A DNA stretch of 64,000 bases from DASYKT01 sp963718105 (GTDB taxonomy: Bacteria > Acidobacteriota > Blastocatellia > Pyrinomonadales > Pyrinomonadaceae). The position numbers and the translations under genes are program-made. The stretch spans positions 1,798,001 through 1,862,000 of the forward strand of contig OY970352.1 of NCBI GenBank assembly GCA_963718105.1. Direction: 5' to 3'. Shown here piece by piece: positions 1 through 8,247 of this stretch. The notes under the pieces were generated by a model. The model saw only the letters and a program-made list of their open reading frames with translations, was not told the DNA's origin and made no database searches. Every line of letters starts with the position of its first letter. The stretch's first letter is position 1.

Positions 1-1220
1 ACGGGCGTGTCGAATGGCAGGACAAGACTTTTTCGCTGGTAGATACGGGCGGCATCGTGCCCGATGATGAAGCGATCATTCCCGCCAATATCTTCAAACA
101 GGCCTCGGTGGCGATCGCTGAAGCGCAGGCGCTGGTCTGGGTGGTGGATGCCCGCGCCGGCATCACGCCGCTCGATGAAGAGCTCGCCATTCACCTGCGC
201 AACACAGGCAAGCCCGTGCTGGTGGCGGCCAACAAAACCGAATCGCAAAAGGTCGAGGCCGAAGCCGGGGAATTTCACCAGTTCGGATTCGATATCTTTC
301 CCGTCTCAGCCGAACACGGCAACGGGATCGGCGACCTGCTCGACGATCTGCTCAAAGAGCTGAAATTTTCCGAAGAGCCGGAAGAAGAAAAAGAGCGCCC
401 GATCAGAGTGGCCATCATCGGCCGCCCGAATGTCGGAAAATCTTCGCTGGTAAATAAGCTGCTGGGTGAAGAGCGCGTGATCGTTTCGCCGATTGCCGGC
501 ACGACGCGCGATGCGATCGATACCGAATTGACCGTTGACGGGCAGAAGTTTTTGCTGATCGATACCGCCGGTATCCGCCGCAAGGGCAAGACGACCGAGA
601 TGGCGGAAAAGCTATCGGTGATCATGGCGCGGAAATCTCTGGAACGCGCGGACGTGGCGATAATTTTGATCGACGCGGATGAAGGCGTGACGCACCTGGA
701 CGCATCGATCGCCGGTTACGCCGTCGATGAGGGTTGTAGTATTATAATCGCCGTCAATAAATGGGATGTGCTGGAAGATAAAGAAACCAACACGGCCCAT
801 TATTATGAAAAAGACCTGCGCGAGAAAATGAAGTTTTTGGATTTTGCCCCGGTCGTGACCATCTCCGCATTAAGCGGCCAGCGCATAGTCAAACTGCTGC
901 CGCTGGCGGCGAAAGCCCGCGAAGCGCGCAACCAGCGTATCCCGACCTCAAAGCTGAACGCATTTTTTGAACGCAACTTGAAACAGCCGCATAGCGCTTC
1001 GGCGCCGGGCAAGGGCACCGCGGTGGGCCTGCACGTGCAGTACATGACCCAGGCCGGGGTCAGGCCGCCGACATTCGTGATCTTTACGTCGGGCGGGGGA
1101 AAAGCAGGATTGCACTTTTCGTATCTGAGATATATCGAAAATCGCCTGCGCGATGAGTTTGAATTTTTCGCTTCGCCGCTGAAGCTGGTGGAAAGGCACA
1201 AGGGCCGGAAGAAGAAATAG
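1..1220 (+). CDS. der: GTPase Der (EngA), 5' truncated by window edge
   Basis: Essential double GTPase of 50S ribosomal subunit assembly. The reading frame is open from base 3, and the DTGG G3 motif of the first G domain lies at about 45-53, upstream of the first internal start (GTG at 57), so the true start is outside the window. The second G domain is complete: GRPNVGKS (G1), AGTTRD (G2), DTAG (G3), NKWD (G4) and an SAL G5. A KH-like C-terminal domain and a basic tail (GRKKK) follow. The first domain's G4 reads NKTE (about 231-242) instead of the usual NKxD. Der is certain from the paired G domains. Confidence 0.96.
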   Translation, partial: GRVEWQDKTFSLVDTGGIVPDDEAIIPANIFKQASVAIAEAQALVWVVDARAGITPLDEELAIHLRNTGKPVLVAANKTESQKVEAEAGEFHQFGFDIFPVSAEHGNGIGDLLDDLLKELKFSEEPEEEKERPIRVAIIGRPNVGKSSLVNKLLGEERVIVSPIAGTTRDAIDTELTVDGQKFLLIDTAGIRRKGKTTEMAEKLSVIMARKSLERADVAIILIDADEGVTHLDASIAGYAVDEGCSIIIAVNKWDVLEDKETNTAHYYEKDLREKMKFLDFAPVVTISALSGQRIVKLLPLAAKAREARNQRIPTSKLNAFFERNLKQPHSASAPGKGTAVGLHVQYMTQAGVRPPTFVIFTSGGGKAGLHFSYLRYIENRLRDEFEFFASPLKLVERHKGRKKK

Positions 1221-1265
1221 AAAGCAGGGATCAGGTTGTTAAAAGTTGCGGCGCTATCTCAAAAA

Positions 1266-1354
1266 CCATTCGGAATAGATGATAACTGGTAGATGATAGA
1301 GGATAGATCGAATCTTTCAGTTATCAGTTATCATCTTTTATCTATTCCGAATGG
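1266..1354. repeat. Imperfect inverted repeat after der
   Basis: The left arm at 1266-1288 (CCATTCGGAATAGATG...) is the reverse complement of 1325-1354, apart from a few inserted bases in the right arm. The rest of the spacer is AT-rich with GATAGA-like repeats. No T-tract follows, so it is not an obvious terminator. Confidence 0.7.
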
Positions 1355-1405
1355 TAGTGCGAACCCGGCGCCACGGTTTTAGGATACTGTCGAAAAATAG
1401 GAATA

Positions 1406-2914
1406 GTGGAAATTGCTTTACTTTTAATTAGAGTTTTTCTCGCCGCGGTATTTTTTATCGCCGGCGGCGCGAAGCTGTACGACCTGGAAGGCTCGGAAAA
1501 AGCGGCGGGGGATTTTGGTGTTCCCGAAAGCCTGGCAAAACCCGTCGGGATAATTTTACCGCTGGCGGAAATTGCGATCGCGGTACTGCTGCTGCCTTTG
1601 GGTACGGCCTGGTACGGCGGGATCGCCGCGCTGGTGCTGCTCACGGTCTTTACCATCGGGATGTCGGTGCAGATGGCAAAGGGGCAAACGCCAGATTGTC
1701 ATTGCTTCGGCCAGATATATTCCGAACCCGTCGGCAAGAAAAGTATTCTCAGAAATGTTTTCCTGATGCTGGCCGCCGCCGTTTTGGTCATCGCCGGACG
1801 CGTTTCACCCGGCCAGAGCGTGACGGATCTGATCTCCGATCGGGCCAGCCGTGAATATCTCATATCTTTGATCGGTGTTTTGGCGATTGCGCTGGTTTTC
1901 AGTTTGCTGGCGAAGCAGCGTGAGATGTCGGCAAAGCTGTTGGAGATGCAGCAGGAGATCGACACTTTGCAGTTGGTTAACGAAGCAGCGGCAACGGCTA
2001 CAGCGGGCCACGTTCATCATGAGCATATGACCTCGCCCGACGAAGGGCTGCCGATCGGCGCTGTCGCCCCCGATTTTAAGCTGCCCGATATGAAAGGCCG
2101 GACTGTTTCCTTCGAGCAGTTGATGACGGCGGGGCGGGCGATGCTTTTCTTTTTTATTTCGCCGACCTGCGCGCCGTGCAAAGCGCTTCTTCCCGAGATC
2201 GGAAAATGGCAGGAAGAACTCCTCGGCAAAGTCGATTTTATTTTTGTCAGCAGCGGCAGTGTGGAAGAGAACGCCGAGAAGTTGTACCGCCTGGGAGGGC
2301 AGATACATTTGCGGCAAAACAAGCGTGAGGTGGCCGAACTTTTTAAAGTTAGATGGACGCCGACCGCGGTGCTGGTCAGTGCCGAAGGACGGATCGCCAG
2401 CCGCTTGGCCCCGGGCGACGCCGCGATAAAAGACCTCGTCGATCTGATCAGGGAAAACGGCGAAGATCTGAGCTATGTTAAAAACGGGCGCGGGATGAGC
2501 CCGAACGATCTGAAGATCGGCGAGGAACTTCCCGAATTTGAACTGCCGGCGGCGGAAGGCACGAATGTTACCGATCGGATGATCCGCGGCAAAAAAACGC
2601 TGGCGCTTTTTTGGGGACTGGATTGCCCGCACTGCCAGCGAATGCTGCCGGAAGTAAAAGATTGGGAAAACTCATCACCCGCTAATGGTAATGGAGTGCA
2701 ACTGGTGGTCTTTTCCAGCGGCGACGCGGAAAAAAATCGCGAGCTGAATTTGCGGGCGCCGGTCGTGATCGATGAAGGCGGTGAAGTGGGAGATAAACTG
2801 GGAATGTTCGGCACGCCCTCGGCGATCCTGATCGATGAATCGGGAAAAATTGTTTCCGAAACCGCGATCGGTGCGGAACAGATCTGGTCATTGATCGGGA
2901 AAAGGAAGCCTTAA
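1406..2914 (+). CDS. MauE/DoxX-like membrane protein fused to two thioredoxin-like domains
   Basis: Predicted inner-membrane thiol-redox protein of 502 residues. Residues 1-135 are a four-helix MauE/DoxX-like membrane domain with a DCHCFG motif (97-102), similar to the Cys-x-Cys site of MauE proteins. A further membrane segment (about 152-170) and a short coiled coil (175-195) lead into two TlpA/ResA-type thioredoxin domains. These carry active sites CAPC (255-258) and CPHC (407-410), each followed later by a cis-proline segment (WTPT, GTPS). MauE-type proteins are linked to electron supply for periplasmic disulfides, so the chain may pass electrons from the membrane domain to the soluble ones (inference). 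The start is GTG at 1406. Substrate unknown. Confidence 0.82.
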   Translation: MEIALLLIRVFLAAVFFIAGGAKLYDLEGSEKAAGDFGVPESLAKPVGIILPLAEIAIAVLLLPLGTAWYGGIAALVLLTVFTIGMSVQMAKGQTPDCHCFGQIYSEPVGKKSILRNVFLMLAAAVLVIAGRVSPGQSVTDLISDRASREYLISLIGVLAIALVFSLLAKQREMSAKLLEMQQEIDTLQLVNEAAATATAGHVHHEHMTSPDEGLPIGAVAPDFKLPDMKGRTVSFEQLMTAGRAMLFFFISPTCAPCKALLPEIGKWQEELLGKVDFIFVSSGSVEENAEKLYRLGGQIHLRQNKREVAELFKVRWTPTAVLVSAEGRIASRLAPGDAAIKDLVDLIRENGEDLSYVKNGRGMSPNDLKIGEELPEFELPAAEGTNVTDRMIRGKKTLALFWGLDCPHCQRMLPEVKDWENSSPANGNGVQLVVFSSGDAEKNRELNLRAPVVIDEGGEVGDKLGMFGTPSAILIDESGKIVSETAIGAEQIWSLIGKRKP

Positions 2915-2938
2915 GAGAAGGCGGAATGCGGAATGCGG

Positions 2939-3002
2939 TTCAGAGTTCAAGCTTCAGCTTGTCTTGTTGCTAAAATTCAAAGACAACTGAAGCTTGAACT
3001 TA
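2939..3002. repeat. Inverted repeat (AGTTCAAGCTT family), copy 1
   Basis: Arms at 2939-2965 and 2979-3002 are near-perfect reverse complements containing GTTCAAGCTTCAG. A second copy of the same family lies at 32441-32518. Confidence 0.8.
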
Positions 3003-3008
3003 AACTTT

Positions 3009-3090
3009 TTAACCGCAAAGAACGCAAAGAGAAAGACGCAAAGGACGCAAGAGAAAAATCCAAAATCCAGAATCAAAAATCCAAAATCCG
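3009..3090. repeat. Low-complexity direct repeats at the 5' edge of tgt
   Basis: Consecutive degenerate units of the form CGCAAAGAA/CGCAAAGGA (3013-3050) are followed by units of AATCCAAA/AATCAAAA (3057-3090). The tract runs directly into the conserved N-terminal coding sequence of tgt and may have displaced its native start. Confidence 0.6.
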
Positions 3091-3138
3091 ATTGACTGGC
3101 AGGTCACTGCAATTGACGGTAATGCCCGAACGGGAATT

Positions 3139-4368
3139 TTGCGCACCCGGCGTTCTGAAATTGAGACGCCTGTTTTTATGCCTGTCGGCACGCAGGGTAC
3201 GGTCAAAGGTGTGCGTTCGGAGTGGCTGGAAAACGAGCTCGACGCGCGCATCATTTTGGGAAATACCTATCATCTGTGGCTGCGGCCGGGAGAAGAAACC
3301 ATCCGAGCGATGGGCGGCCTTCATAAATTCTCCGGCTGGAACCGTTCATTGTTAACGGATTCGGGCGGCTTTCAGGTCTTCAGCCTTACAGACCTTCGCA
3401 AACTTAATGAAGAAGGCGTCGAGTTTCGCTCGCATCTGGACGGGGAACTGAAATTTCTCTCGCCGGAAGTTTCGATGGAAATACAAGCGGCGCTCGGGGC
3501 GGAGATAGTGATGGTCTTTGACGAGTGCCCGCCGGGGCAGGTCTCCCGTGAAGACGCAAAGAAAAGCCTGGACCTGACCGTGCGCTGGGCGCAAAGGTCG
3601 AAAGACAGATTTGCGCAATTACAGAACGAAGGGCAGGACACCGGGCGACTGTCAGCAGCGTCGGCGTCAGCATCAGCCGATGCGTCAAGCCCTGATGCTA
3701 CTGACAGTGCAGGCGCCGGGTTGCATACGAATTGTTTTCCTGACGAAGCTCGCGCTGACGCGCTCCATATCTCCGGCCGGCAGGCGCTCTTTGGCATTAT
3801 CCAGGGGGCGGCTCATTTAGGCCTGCGAAAAGAAAGTTTGGAGCGCACGGTCGAGATAGGTTTTGACGGGTACGCGATCGGGGGCTTGAGTGTCGGCGAA
3901 GAAAAACCGGTGATGTACGACGTTATCGAAGCCGTCGCCCCGCAGATGCCTGAAGATGCCCCGCGATATTTAATGGGCGTCGGCACCCCCGAAGACCTGG
4001 TCGAAGCCGTGGCCCGCGGCGTGGATATGTTTGACTGCGTAATGCCCACCCGTAATGGACGCACCGGGCAGGCTTTTACTTCCCAGGGGAAGGTAAATAT
4101 AAGAAATGCGAAATATATCCGCGATCCGGGGCCGCTCGATCCCAATTGTTCCTGCTCTGTCTGCGGGCGGTACTCGCGGAGCTATTTACGGCATCTTTAC
4201 CAGGCGGGCGAAATGCTTGCCGCCACGCTTTTATCGCACCATAACCTGGCTTTTTACCTTGACACCATGCGCCGCGTAAGGCAATCTATCCAACTTGGCC
4301 AATTCGACCGTTTCCGCCGCGAATTTCTTTACGAACTACGCGCTACCGGTGAAGAGGACGTCATTTAA
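3139..4368 (+). CDS. tgt: Queuine/preQ1 tRNA-guanine transglycosylase
   Basis: Exchanges guanine-34 of GUN-anticodon tRNAs for preQ1 in queuosine synthesis. Family motifs are ETPVFMPVGTQGT near the N-terminus, the LLTDSGGFQVFSL segment with the first catalytic Asp, GYAIGGLSVGE, and DMFDCVMPTRNGR with the nucleophile Asp. The CSCSVC cysteines plus a later His form the zinc site. The start is uncertain. TTG 3139 is the first usual start codon, but Tgt-like sequence (WQVTAIDGNARTG) continues in frame upstream to about 3091 with no ATG, GTG or TTG before the stop at 3010. About 40 extra residues (3630-3770) interrupt the protein before RQALFGIIQG and overlap a palindromic repeat. At 409 residues it is longer than the roughly 375 usual for the family. 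Confidence 0.93.
   Translation: MRTRRSEIETPVFMPVGTQGTVKGVRSEWLENELDARIILGNTYHLWLRPGEETIRAMGGLHKFSGWNRSLLTDSGGFQVFSLTDLRKLNEEGVEFRSHLDGELKFLSPEVSMEIQAALGAEIVMVFDECPPGQVSREDAKKSLDLTVRWAQRSKDRFAQLQNEGQDTGRLSAASASASADASSPDATDSAGAGLHTNCFPDEARADALHISGRQALFGIIQGAAHLGLRKESLERTVEIGFDGYAIGGLSVGEEKPVMYDVIEAVAPQMPEDAPRYLMGVGTPEDLVEAVARGVDMFDCVMPTRNGRTGQAFTSQGKVNIRNAKYIRDPGPLDPNCSCSVCGRYSRSYLRHLYQAGEMLAATLLSHHNLAFYLDTMRRVRQSIQLGQFDRFRREFLYELRATGEEDVI
3649..3707. repeat. Palindromic repeat inside the tgt reading frame
   Basis: The outer arms CTGTCAGCAGC (3649-3659) and GCTACTGACAG (3697-3707) pair almost perfectly. The interior shares AGCGTCGGCGT and GCCGATGCGTC with the intergenic palindrome at 14462-14533. 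It encodes a Ser/Ala/Asp-rich stretch in Tgt without breaking the frame. Confidence 0.72.
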
Positions 4369-4424
4369 GCAGCATAACGGGCGATTTCCTGCATCCTATG
4401 CTTCGTAATCCTCGGTTTATCGGA

Positions 4425-4430
4425 TATAAT
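4425..4430 (+). promoter_or_regulatory. Candidate -10 box for yajC-secDF
   Basis: A perfect TATAAT lies 26 bases before the yajC start. No convincing -35 is seen at the expected distance, so this is weak evidence. Confidence 0.35.
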
Positions 4431-4455
4431 TTACTTTTGTCTCAATTCAATAACG

Positions 4456-4767
4456 ATGAGTATTTTTGCACTAATGCTTCAAGGTGATAGCGGCGGCTGG
4501 GGAACGATCATAACGTTTCTCCCGCTGATCGCTATTTTCGGAATCTTTTATTTTCTCGTGATAATGCCCCAGCGTAAAAAGCAGGCGGAACTCACGCAGA
4601 TCATCTCCAATCTGAAGATCGGCGACCGCGTGGTCACCAACGGCGGGTTGATCGGAAAGATAGTGGAGGTCCGCGATAAAAGCTTCTTTATCCGCAGCGC
4701 TGATAAATCGATCATCGAAGTAGCGCGCGGTGCGGTGGCCGGAATTGAAGCGGAAGGCAGTAATTAA
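4456..4767 (+). CDS. yajC: Preprotein translocase accessory subunit YajC
   Basis: Small single-pass inner-membrane protein that associates with SecDF beside the SecYEG channel. The 103 residues contain one hydrophobic helix (about 15-37, ending YFLVIMPQRKK) followed by the soluble domain with the conserved KIGDRVVTNGGLIGKI segment. It sits directly after tgt and before secD, the classic tgt-yajC-secD-secF order, which supports both calls. Confidence 0.96.
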   Translation: MSIFALMLQGDSGGWGTIITFLPLIAIFGIFYFLVIMPQRKKQAELTQIISNLKIGDRVVTNGGLIGKIVEVRDKSFFIRSADKSIIEVARGAVAGIEAEGSN

Positions 4768-4826
4768 GGGAAGTAACTAAAGTTTTAACGGCCTTGCCTG
4801 GGCAAGGCGATCTTTATTTAGCAGCA

Positions 4827-6524
4827 ATGAATAAAACGAATTTGTGGATCAGAACCGGCGTTATCGTGATTATCACGCTGATCGGTGTCTATATTGTTTT
4901 CGGCCCGCGCGATCATGCGCCGACCGGGCAGGATTTTACCTGGACTGGCATCAAGGAAAATCTGGCTAAGAATATCAACCTTGGCCTGGACCTCCGGGGC
5001 GGTTCGCACCTGGTAATGAAGGTTCAGACCGAAGAGTACCTGAAGAAGATCGCGGAAAACGATCGCGACGCCGCGCTGGCAGCGGCCAAGGACGCTCAAT
5101 TGCCGGCTACCGACGCCACCTCGGTAACGGAAAAAGGAAATTATTCTGTCACGCTCAATGTCAGCGATCCTTCGCGAATCCAGGAAGTGATCGACGCGGT
5201 CAAGAAAAAAGTCGATTTTACGAATTGGACCGAGAACCGCGGCGCTAATTCCATCACCTGGTCGCTGCCCACCACGCAGCAGCAGACACTTAGCTCTCAG
5301 GCGGTCGATCAGGCGCACAAGATCATCGATAGCCGTTTGAACGGCACGGGCGTAAAAGAACCGACGCTGCAGACATACGGCGCCAAGGACCTGCACCAGA
5401 TACTTCTGCAGATGCCCGGTGTAGAAGACCCGGAACGCATCAAAAAGCTTCTTAACGCCGAAGCCCGGCTGGAATTGATGAAAGTGGTCGGCGCTTCCAA
5501 TCCGCAGCCGATGACGACCTATCCGACCGAAGAGGCGGCAAAACAGTCGCTCGGCGGTGTCGTCCCGTCCAATCGGAAGGTGCTTCCCATCGTGGAACGC
5601 GACGAAGAAGAGGAAACGGCCGACGCCAAGGCGAAGCTCGACCCGAACAGGCCTCCGAAAGCCTGGGCCGTGGTGGAAAACCCGGCGATAGTCGACGGTA
5701 ACGAATTGCGCGACGCGCAGCCGGTCAACCGCGCCGGCGGCAGTGATTATCAGATCTCATTTTCGTTAAAACCGGCCGGCGCGCAGAAATTCGGCGATTG
5801 GACCGGTAAGAACGTGGGCGCCTATATGGCCATCGTTTTGACGGACAAGATCATGAGCGCTCCTTATATCAAGGGGCAGATATTCGACTCCGGACAGATT
5901 GACGGGCGCTTTACCAAAGCTTCCGCTGACGATCTGGTGCTGACGCTTAAATCCGGCTCGCTGCCGGCAAAGATCTCTTATCAGGAAGAACGTACGATCG
6001 GGCCTTCGCTCGGCGCGGATTCGATCCGCTCCGGTGTGGCGGCATCGCTCGGCGGGCTGGCGCTGGTGGTCATATTCATGCTGGTCTATTACCGCGGCTC
6101 CGGCGTGAACGCGGTGGTGGCGCTGGTGCTTAATATGCTGCTGACGATGGCGGCCCTGGTTTCCTTTGGCTTTACCCTGACGCTGCCCGGCATTGCCGGC
6201 CTTATTCTCGGTATCGGTATGGCCGTTGACTCTAACGTGCTGATCTTTGAGCGTATCAGGGAAGAATTGCGGCTTGGATTGACCGTCCAGGAATCGGTCA
6301 AGGTAGGTTTCGAGCGGGCGTTTATCACCATTATCGATACGCACGTAACGACGATCATCTCTTCGCTGATACTGGCGACCAGCCCGTCGAGCCAGGTACG
6401 CGGTTTTGCCATCACCCTGATCTTAGGGTTGCTGATCAACCTGTTCACGGCGGTGTTCGTCTCGCGCACAATATTTATGTGGCACCTGGGCGGCAAGAAA
6501 ACGGTTGAGAAATTAAGTATCTAA
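4827..6524 (+). CDS. secD: Protein translocase subunit SecD
   Basis: RND-type membrane subunit that uses the proton gradient to assist late steps of Sec export. It has an N-terminal membrane helix (about 9-27), a conserved GLDLRGGSHLVM segment, a large periplasmic P1 region, and five C-terminal helices holding GIGMAVDSNVLIFERIREE. I chose ATG 4827, which gives a normal N-terminus MNKTNLWIRTG (565 residues). The upstream in-frame TTG at 4794 lies in a GCCTTGCC/GGCAAGGC hairpin and would add 11 unrelated residues. Cotranscription with yajC is likely. Confidence 0.96.
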   Translation: MNKTNLWIRTGVIVIITLIGVYIVFGPRDHAPTGQDFTWTGIKENLAKNINLGLDLRGGSHLVMKVQTEEYLKKIAENDRDAALAAAKDAQLPATDATSVTEKGNYSVTLNVSDPSRIQEVIDAVKKKVDFTNWTENRGANSITWSLPTTQQQTLSSQAVDQAHKIIDSRLNGTGVKEPTLQTYGAKDLHQILLQMPGVEDPERIKKLLNAEARLELMKVVGASNPQPMTTYPTEEAAKQSLGGVVPSNRKVLPIVERDEEEETADAKAKLDPNRPPKAWAVVENPAIVDGNELRDAQPVNRAGGSDYQISFSLKPAGAQKFGDWTGKNVGAYMAIVLTDKIMSAPYIKGQIFDSGQIDGRFTKASADDLVLTLKSGSLPAKISYQEERTIGPSLGADSIRSGVAASLGGLALVVIFMLVYYRGSGVNAVVALVLNMLLTMAALVSFGFTLTLPGIAGLILGIGMAVDSNVLIFERIREELRLGLTVQESVKVGFERAFITIIDTHVTTIISSLILATSPSSQVRGFAITLILGLLINLFTAVFVSRTIFMWHLGGKKTVEKLSI

Positions 6525-6527
6525 ATA

Positions 6528-6648
6528 ATGAGTTTATAGAGTCTATCGAGTTTATTGAGTCTATAGAGTAAGAGCGATTGGTTTTTTCCGGCTCATAACT
6601 CAACAGACTCTATGAACTCAATAAACTCTCCGGACTCTCTGGACTAAT
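6528..6648. repeat. Long imperfect palindrome between secD and secF
   Basis: GAGTTTATAGAGTCTAT-type units on the left (6530-6570) are mirrored by their complements on the right (6597-6645), with a short central spacer. It separates two genes that are normally adjacent and coupled, and it has no open frame. Confidence 0.7.
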
Positions 6649-6651
6649 AGA

Positions 6652-7737
6652 ATGATTGAGCTTTTTAACGACATAAAATTTGATTGGATGGGAAGAAGAA
6701 AATTCTTCATCTATCTTTCCGTACTTATAATGCTGGCGGGTTTGGTTTCCACCGCGGCCCGTGAATTGTCGCCCGGCGGAACATCCGCCTTTAATATGGG
6801 TGTGGATTTCAAGGGCGGCACGGTGGTGACCGCGAAATTCAGGCAGAAACCGTCCGATGACGAGATCCGCGCGGCGCTGCAAGGTGTCGGCATTAACGAT
6901 GCGGTATTGCAGGCTTCGACGGACAAGACCGACGAGGTCCTGATAAAGGTCCCGATCGCCGTCGAAGGCCAGGAGGCTCAACCGGCGCCGGAAGGCCAGG
7001 AGGCCGACAAAGCGCAAATTGAAAGCCGCCGCGAAAACGTTAAAAAAGCGCTCGATACTTTTGGACAGGAGACCGCGGCGACGGCAACTCTTGCGGACGA
7101 TCCTGCGGCAGCCTATAAGATCGTCGGAACGGATTGGGTCGGGCCGGTCGCCGGTGCGCAGTTGCGTGTCCAGGCAGTATCGGCAACCTTGCTGGGCCTG
7201 GTAGGAATTCTGCTGTTTATCGCTTTTCGTTATGACTGGACCTACGCCGCCGGCGCGGTCATTGCGGTCTTTCACGACATCCTGATGGTGCTGGCGTTTT
7301 TCTCCATTTTTCAGTGGGAAATAAACCTTACCGTTATCGCGGCCCTTTTGACCATCGTCGGATTTTCGGTCAATGACTCGATCGTTATTTTCGACCGCAT
7401 CAGGGAAAACCTGGCGGTCAACCGCACCGACTCGCTTTACAAGATCACCAACGATTCTATTAACCAGACGCTTTCGCGGACGATCATCACCGCGGGTTTG
7501 GTGCTGCTGTCGGTGATCGCGCTGGTCGTTTTCGGCGGGGAAGTCTTACGCAGTTTCTCCCTGGCGCTGCTGGTCGGTGTTACGATGGGAACCTATTCCA
7601 CGGTCGCCATTGCCAGCCCGATAGCTATCTGGTGGCAGAAAAAATTGGGAACGGCCAAATTGTCCGCCCCGCAGGTGAAAAAGGTCGAGAGTTTTGCCTC
7701 TTCATCGCGCCGCTCGGTCGCGCGGCAGCGGCCATAG
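6652..7737 (+). CDS. secF: Protein translocase subunit SecF
   Basis: Partner of SecD in the proton-driven Sec auxiliary complex. It has an N-terminal helix (about 17-36), the FNMGVDFKGGT motif, and five C-terminal helices with VGFSVNDSIVIFDRIREN, the SecF signature. The periplasmic region (about 95-130) carries an Ala/Pro/Glu/Gln-rich insert with a repeated EGQEA. At 361 residues it is slightly longer than typical SecF. The gene completes the tgt-yajC-secD-secF cluster. Confidence 0.96.
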   Translation: MIELFNDIKFDWMGRRKFFIYLSVLIMLAGLVSTAARELSPGGTSAFNMGVDFKGGTVVTAKFRQKPSDDEIRAALQGVGINDAVLQASTDKTDEVLIKVPIAVEGQEAQPAPEGQEADKAQIESRRENVKKALDTFGQETAATATLADDPAAAYKIVGTDWVGPVAGAQLRVQAVSATLLGLVGILLFIAFRYDWTYAAGAVIAVFHDILMVLAFFSIFQWEINLTVIAALLTIVGFSVNDSIVIFDRIRENLAVNRTDSLYKITNDSINQTLSRTIITAGLVLLSVIALVVFGGEVLRSFSLALLVGVTMGTYSTVAIASPIAIWWQKKLGTAKLSAPQVKKVESFASSSRRSVARQRP

Positions 7738-7788
7738 ACATGTAACAGCGTTTGAATTTTGAGACAGGATACAAGGGAAGTTCCGGCA

Positions 7789-7826
7789 AAGAGAGATGCG
7801 TTAGGCAGACGCGCATCTCTCTTTTT
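7789..7826 (+). terminator. Rho-independent terminator after secF
   Basis: The stem AGAGAGATGCG (7790-7800) pairs with CGCATCTCTCT (7812-7822) and runs into a TTTTT tract. This is a strong, classical structure closing the sec operon. Confidence 0.85.
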
Positions 7827-7912
7827 GCTTTGTTACTGTAAAGATGTAACTTAACTGTAACGCCAGGGCGCAAAAAAGTATAAGCAACCGTGATGAAAAT
7901 GCAAGTTTTCTC

Positions 7913-7941
7913 TTGACTTTCAGTATACAAAAACTTAGACT
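7913..7941 (+). promoter_or_regulatory. Candidate sigma70-type promoter of the TonB operon
   Basis: TTGACT (7913-7918), a 17-base spacer, then TAGACT (7936-7941). Transcription from here would leave a leader of about 300 bases before the start at 8248. Motif match only. Confidence 0.4.
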
Positions 7942-8247
7942 TTCTTCGTTGCTGGTCAAATTTTAATAGGTTTTCTTTTGGTGTGTATCACACGGAATGC
8001 AGTAGTTTTTTGTATTCCTGCAGACACATCAGGGCTGGTAATTTTCTGTTTTTCCTCGCTTGATGAAAATTCAGCATGAAACATAAGATGACCGATTGTT
8101 ATGCACCGCTGATCTTTGTTTTGGCATCAAAGTATTAGCCAAATATTAGCGGACTAAGTGGTTTTTTGTTTATTGAATACGCAATTATTAATTTTTTCGT
8201 GACCCTTGAACCCATTGGCACCGGAAAAGGGAGGATAAATATAAACT

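Larger units (their letters stand above)
7738..8247. other. Long secF-tonB intergenic region
   Basis: About 510 non-coding bases. The first part holds the secF terminator. The remainder is AT-rich leader with a candidate promoter near 7913-7941. No other clear hairpin or open frame was seen. The length suggests a long 5' UTR or an undetected regulatory site for the TonB operon. Confidence 0.6.

Noticed and set aside
2933..3355. Plus-strand open frame running through the tgt 5' region
   Set aside because: It overlaps the repeat tract and tgt in another frame, and its product is low-complexity at the start with no motif.
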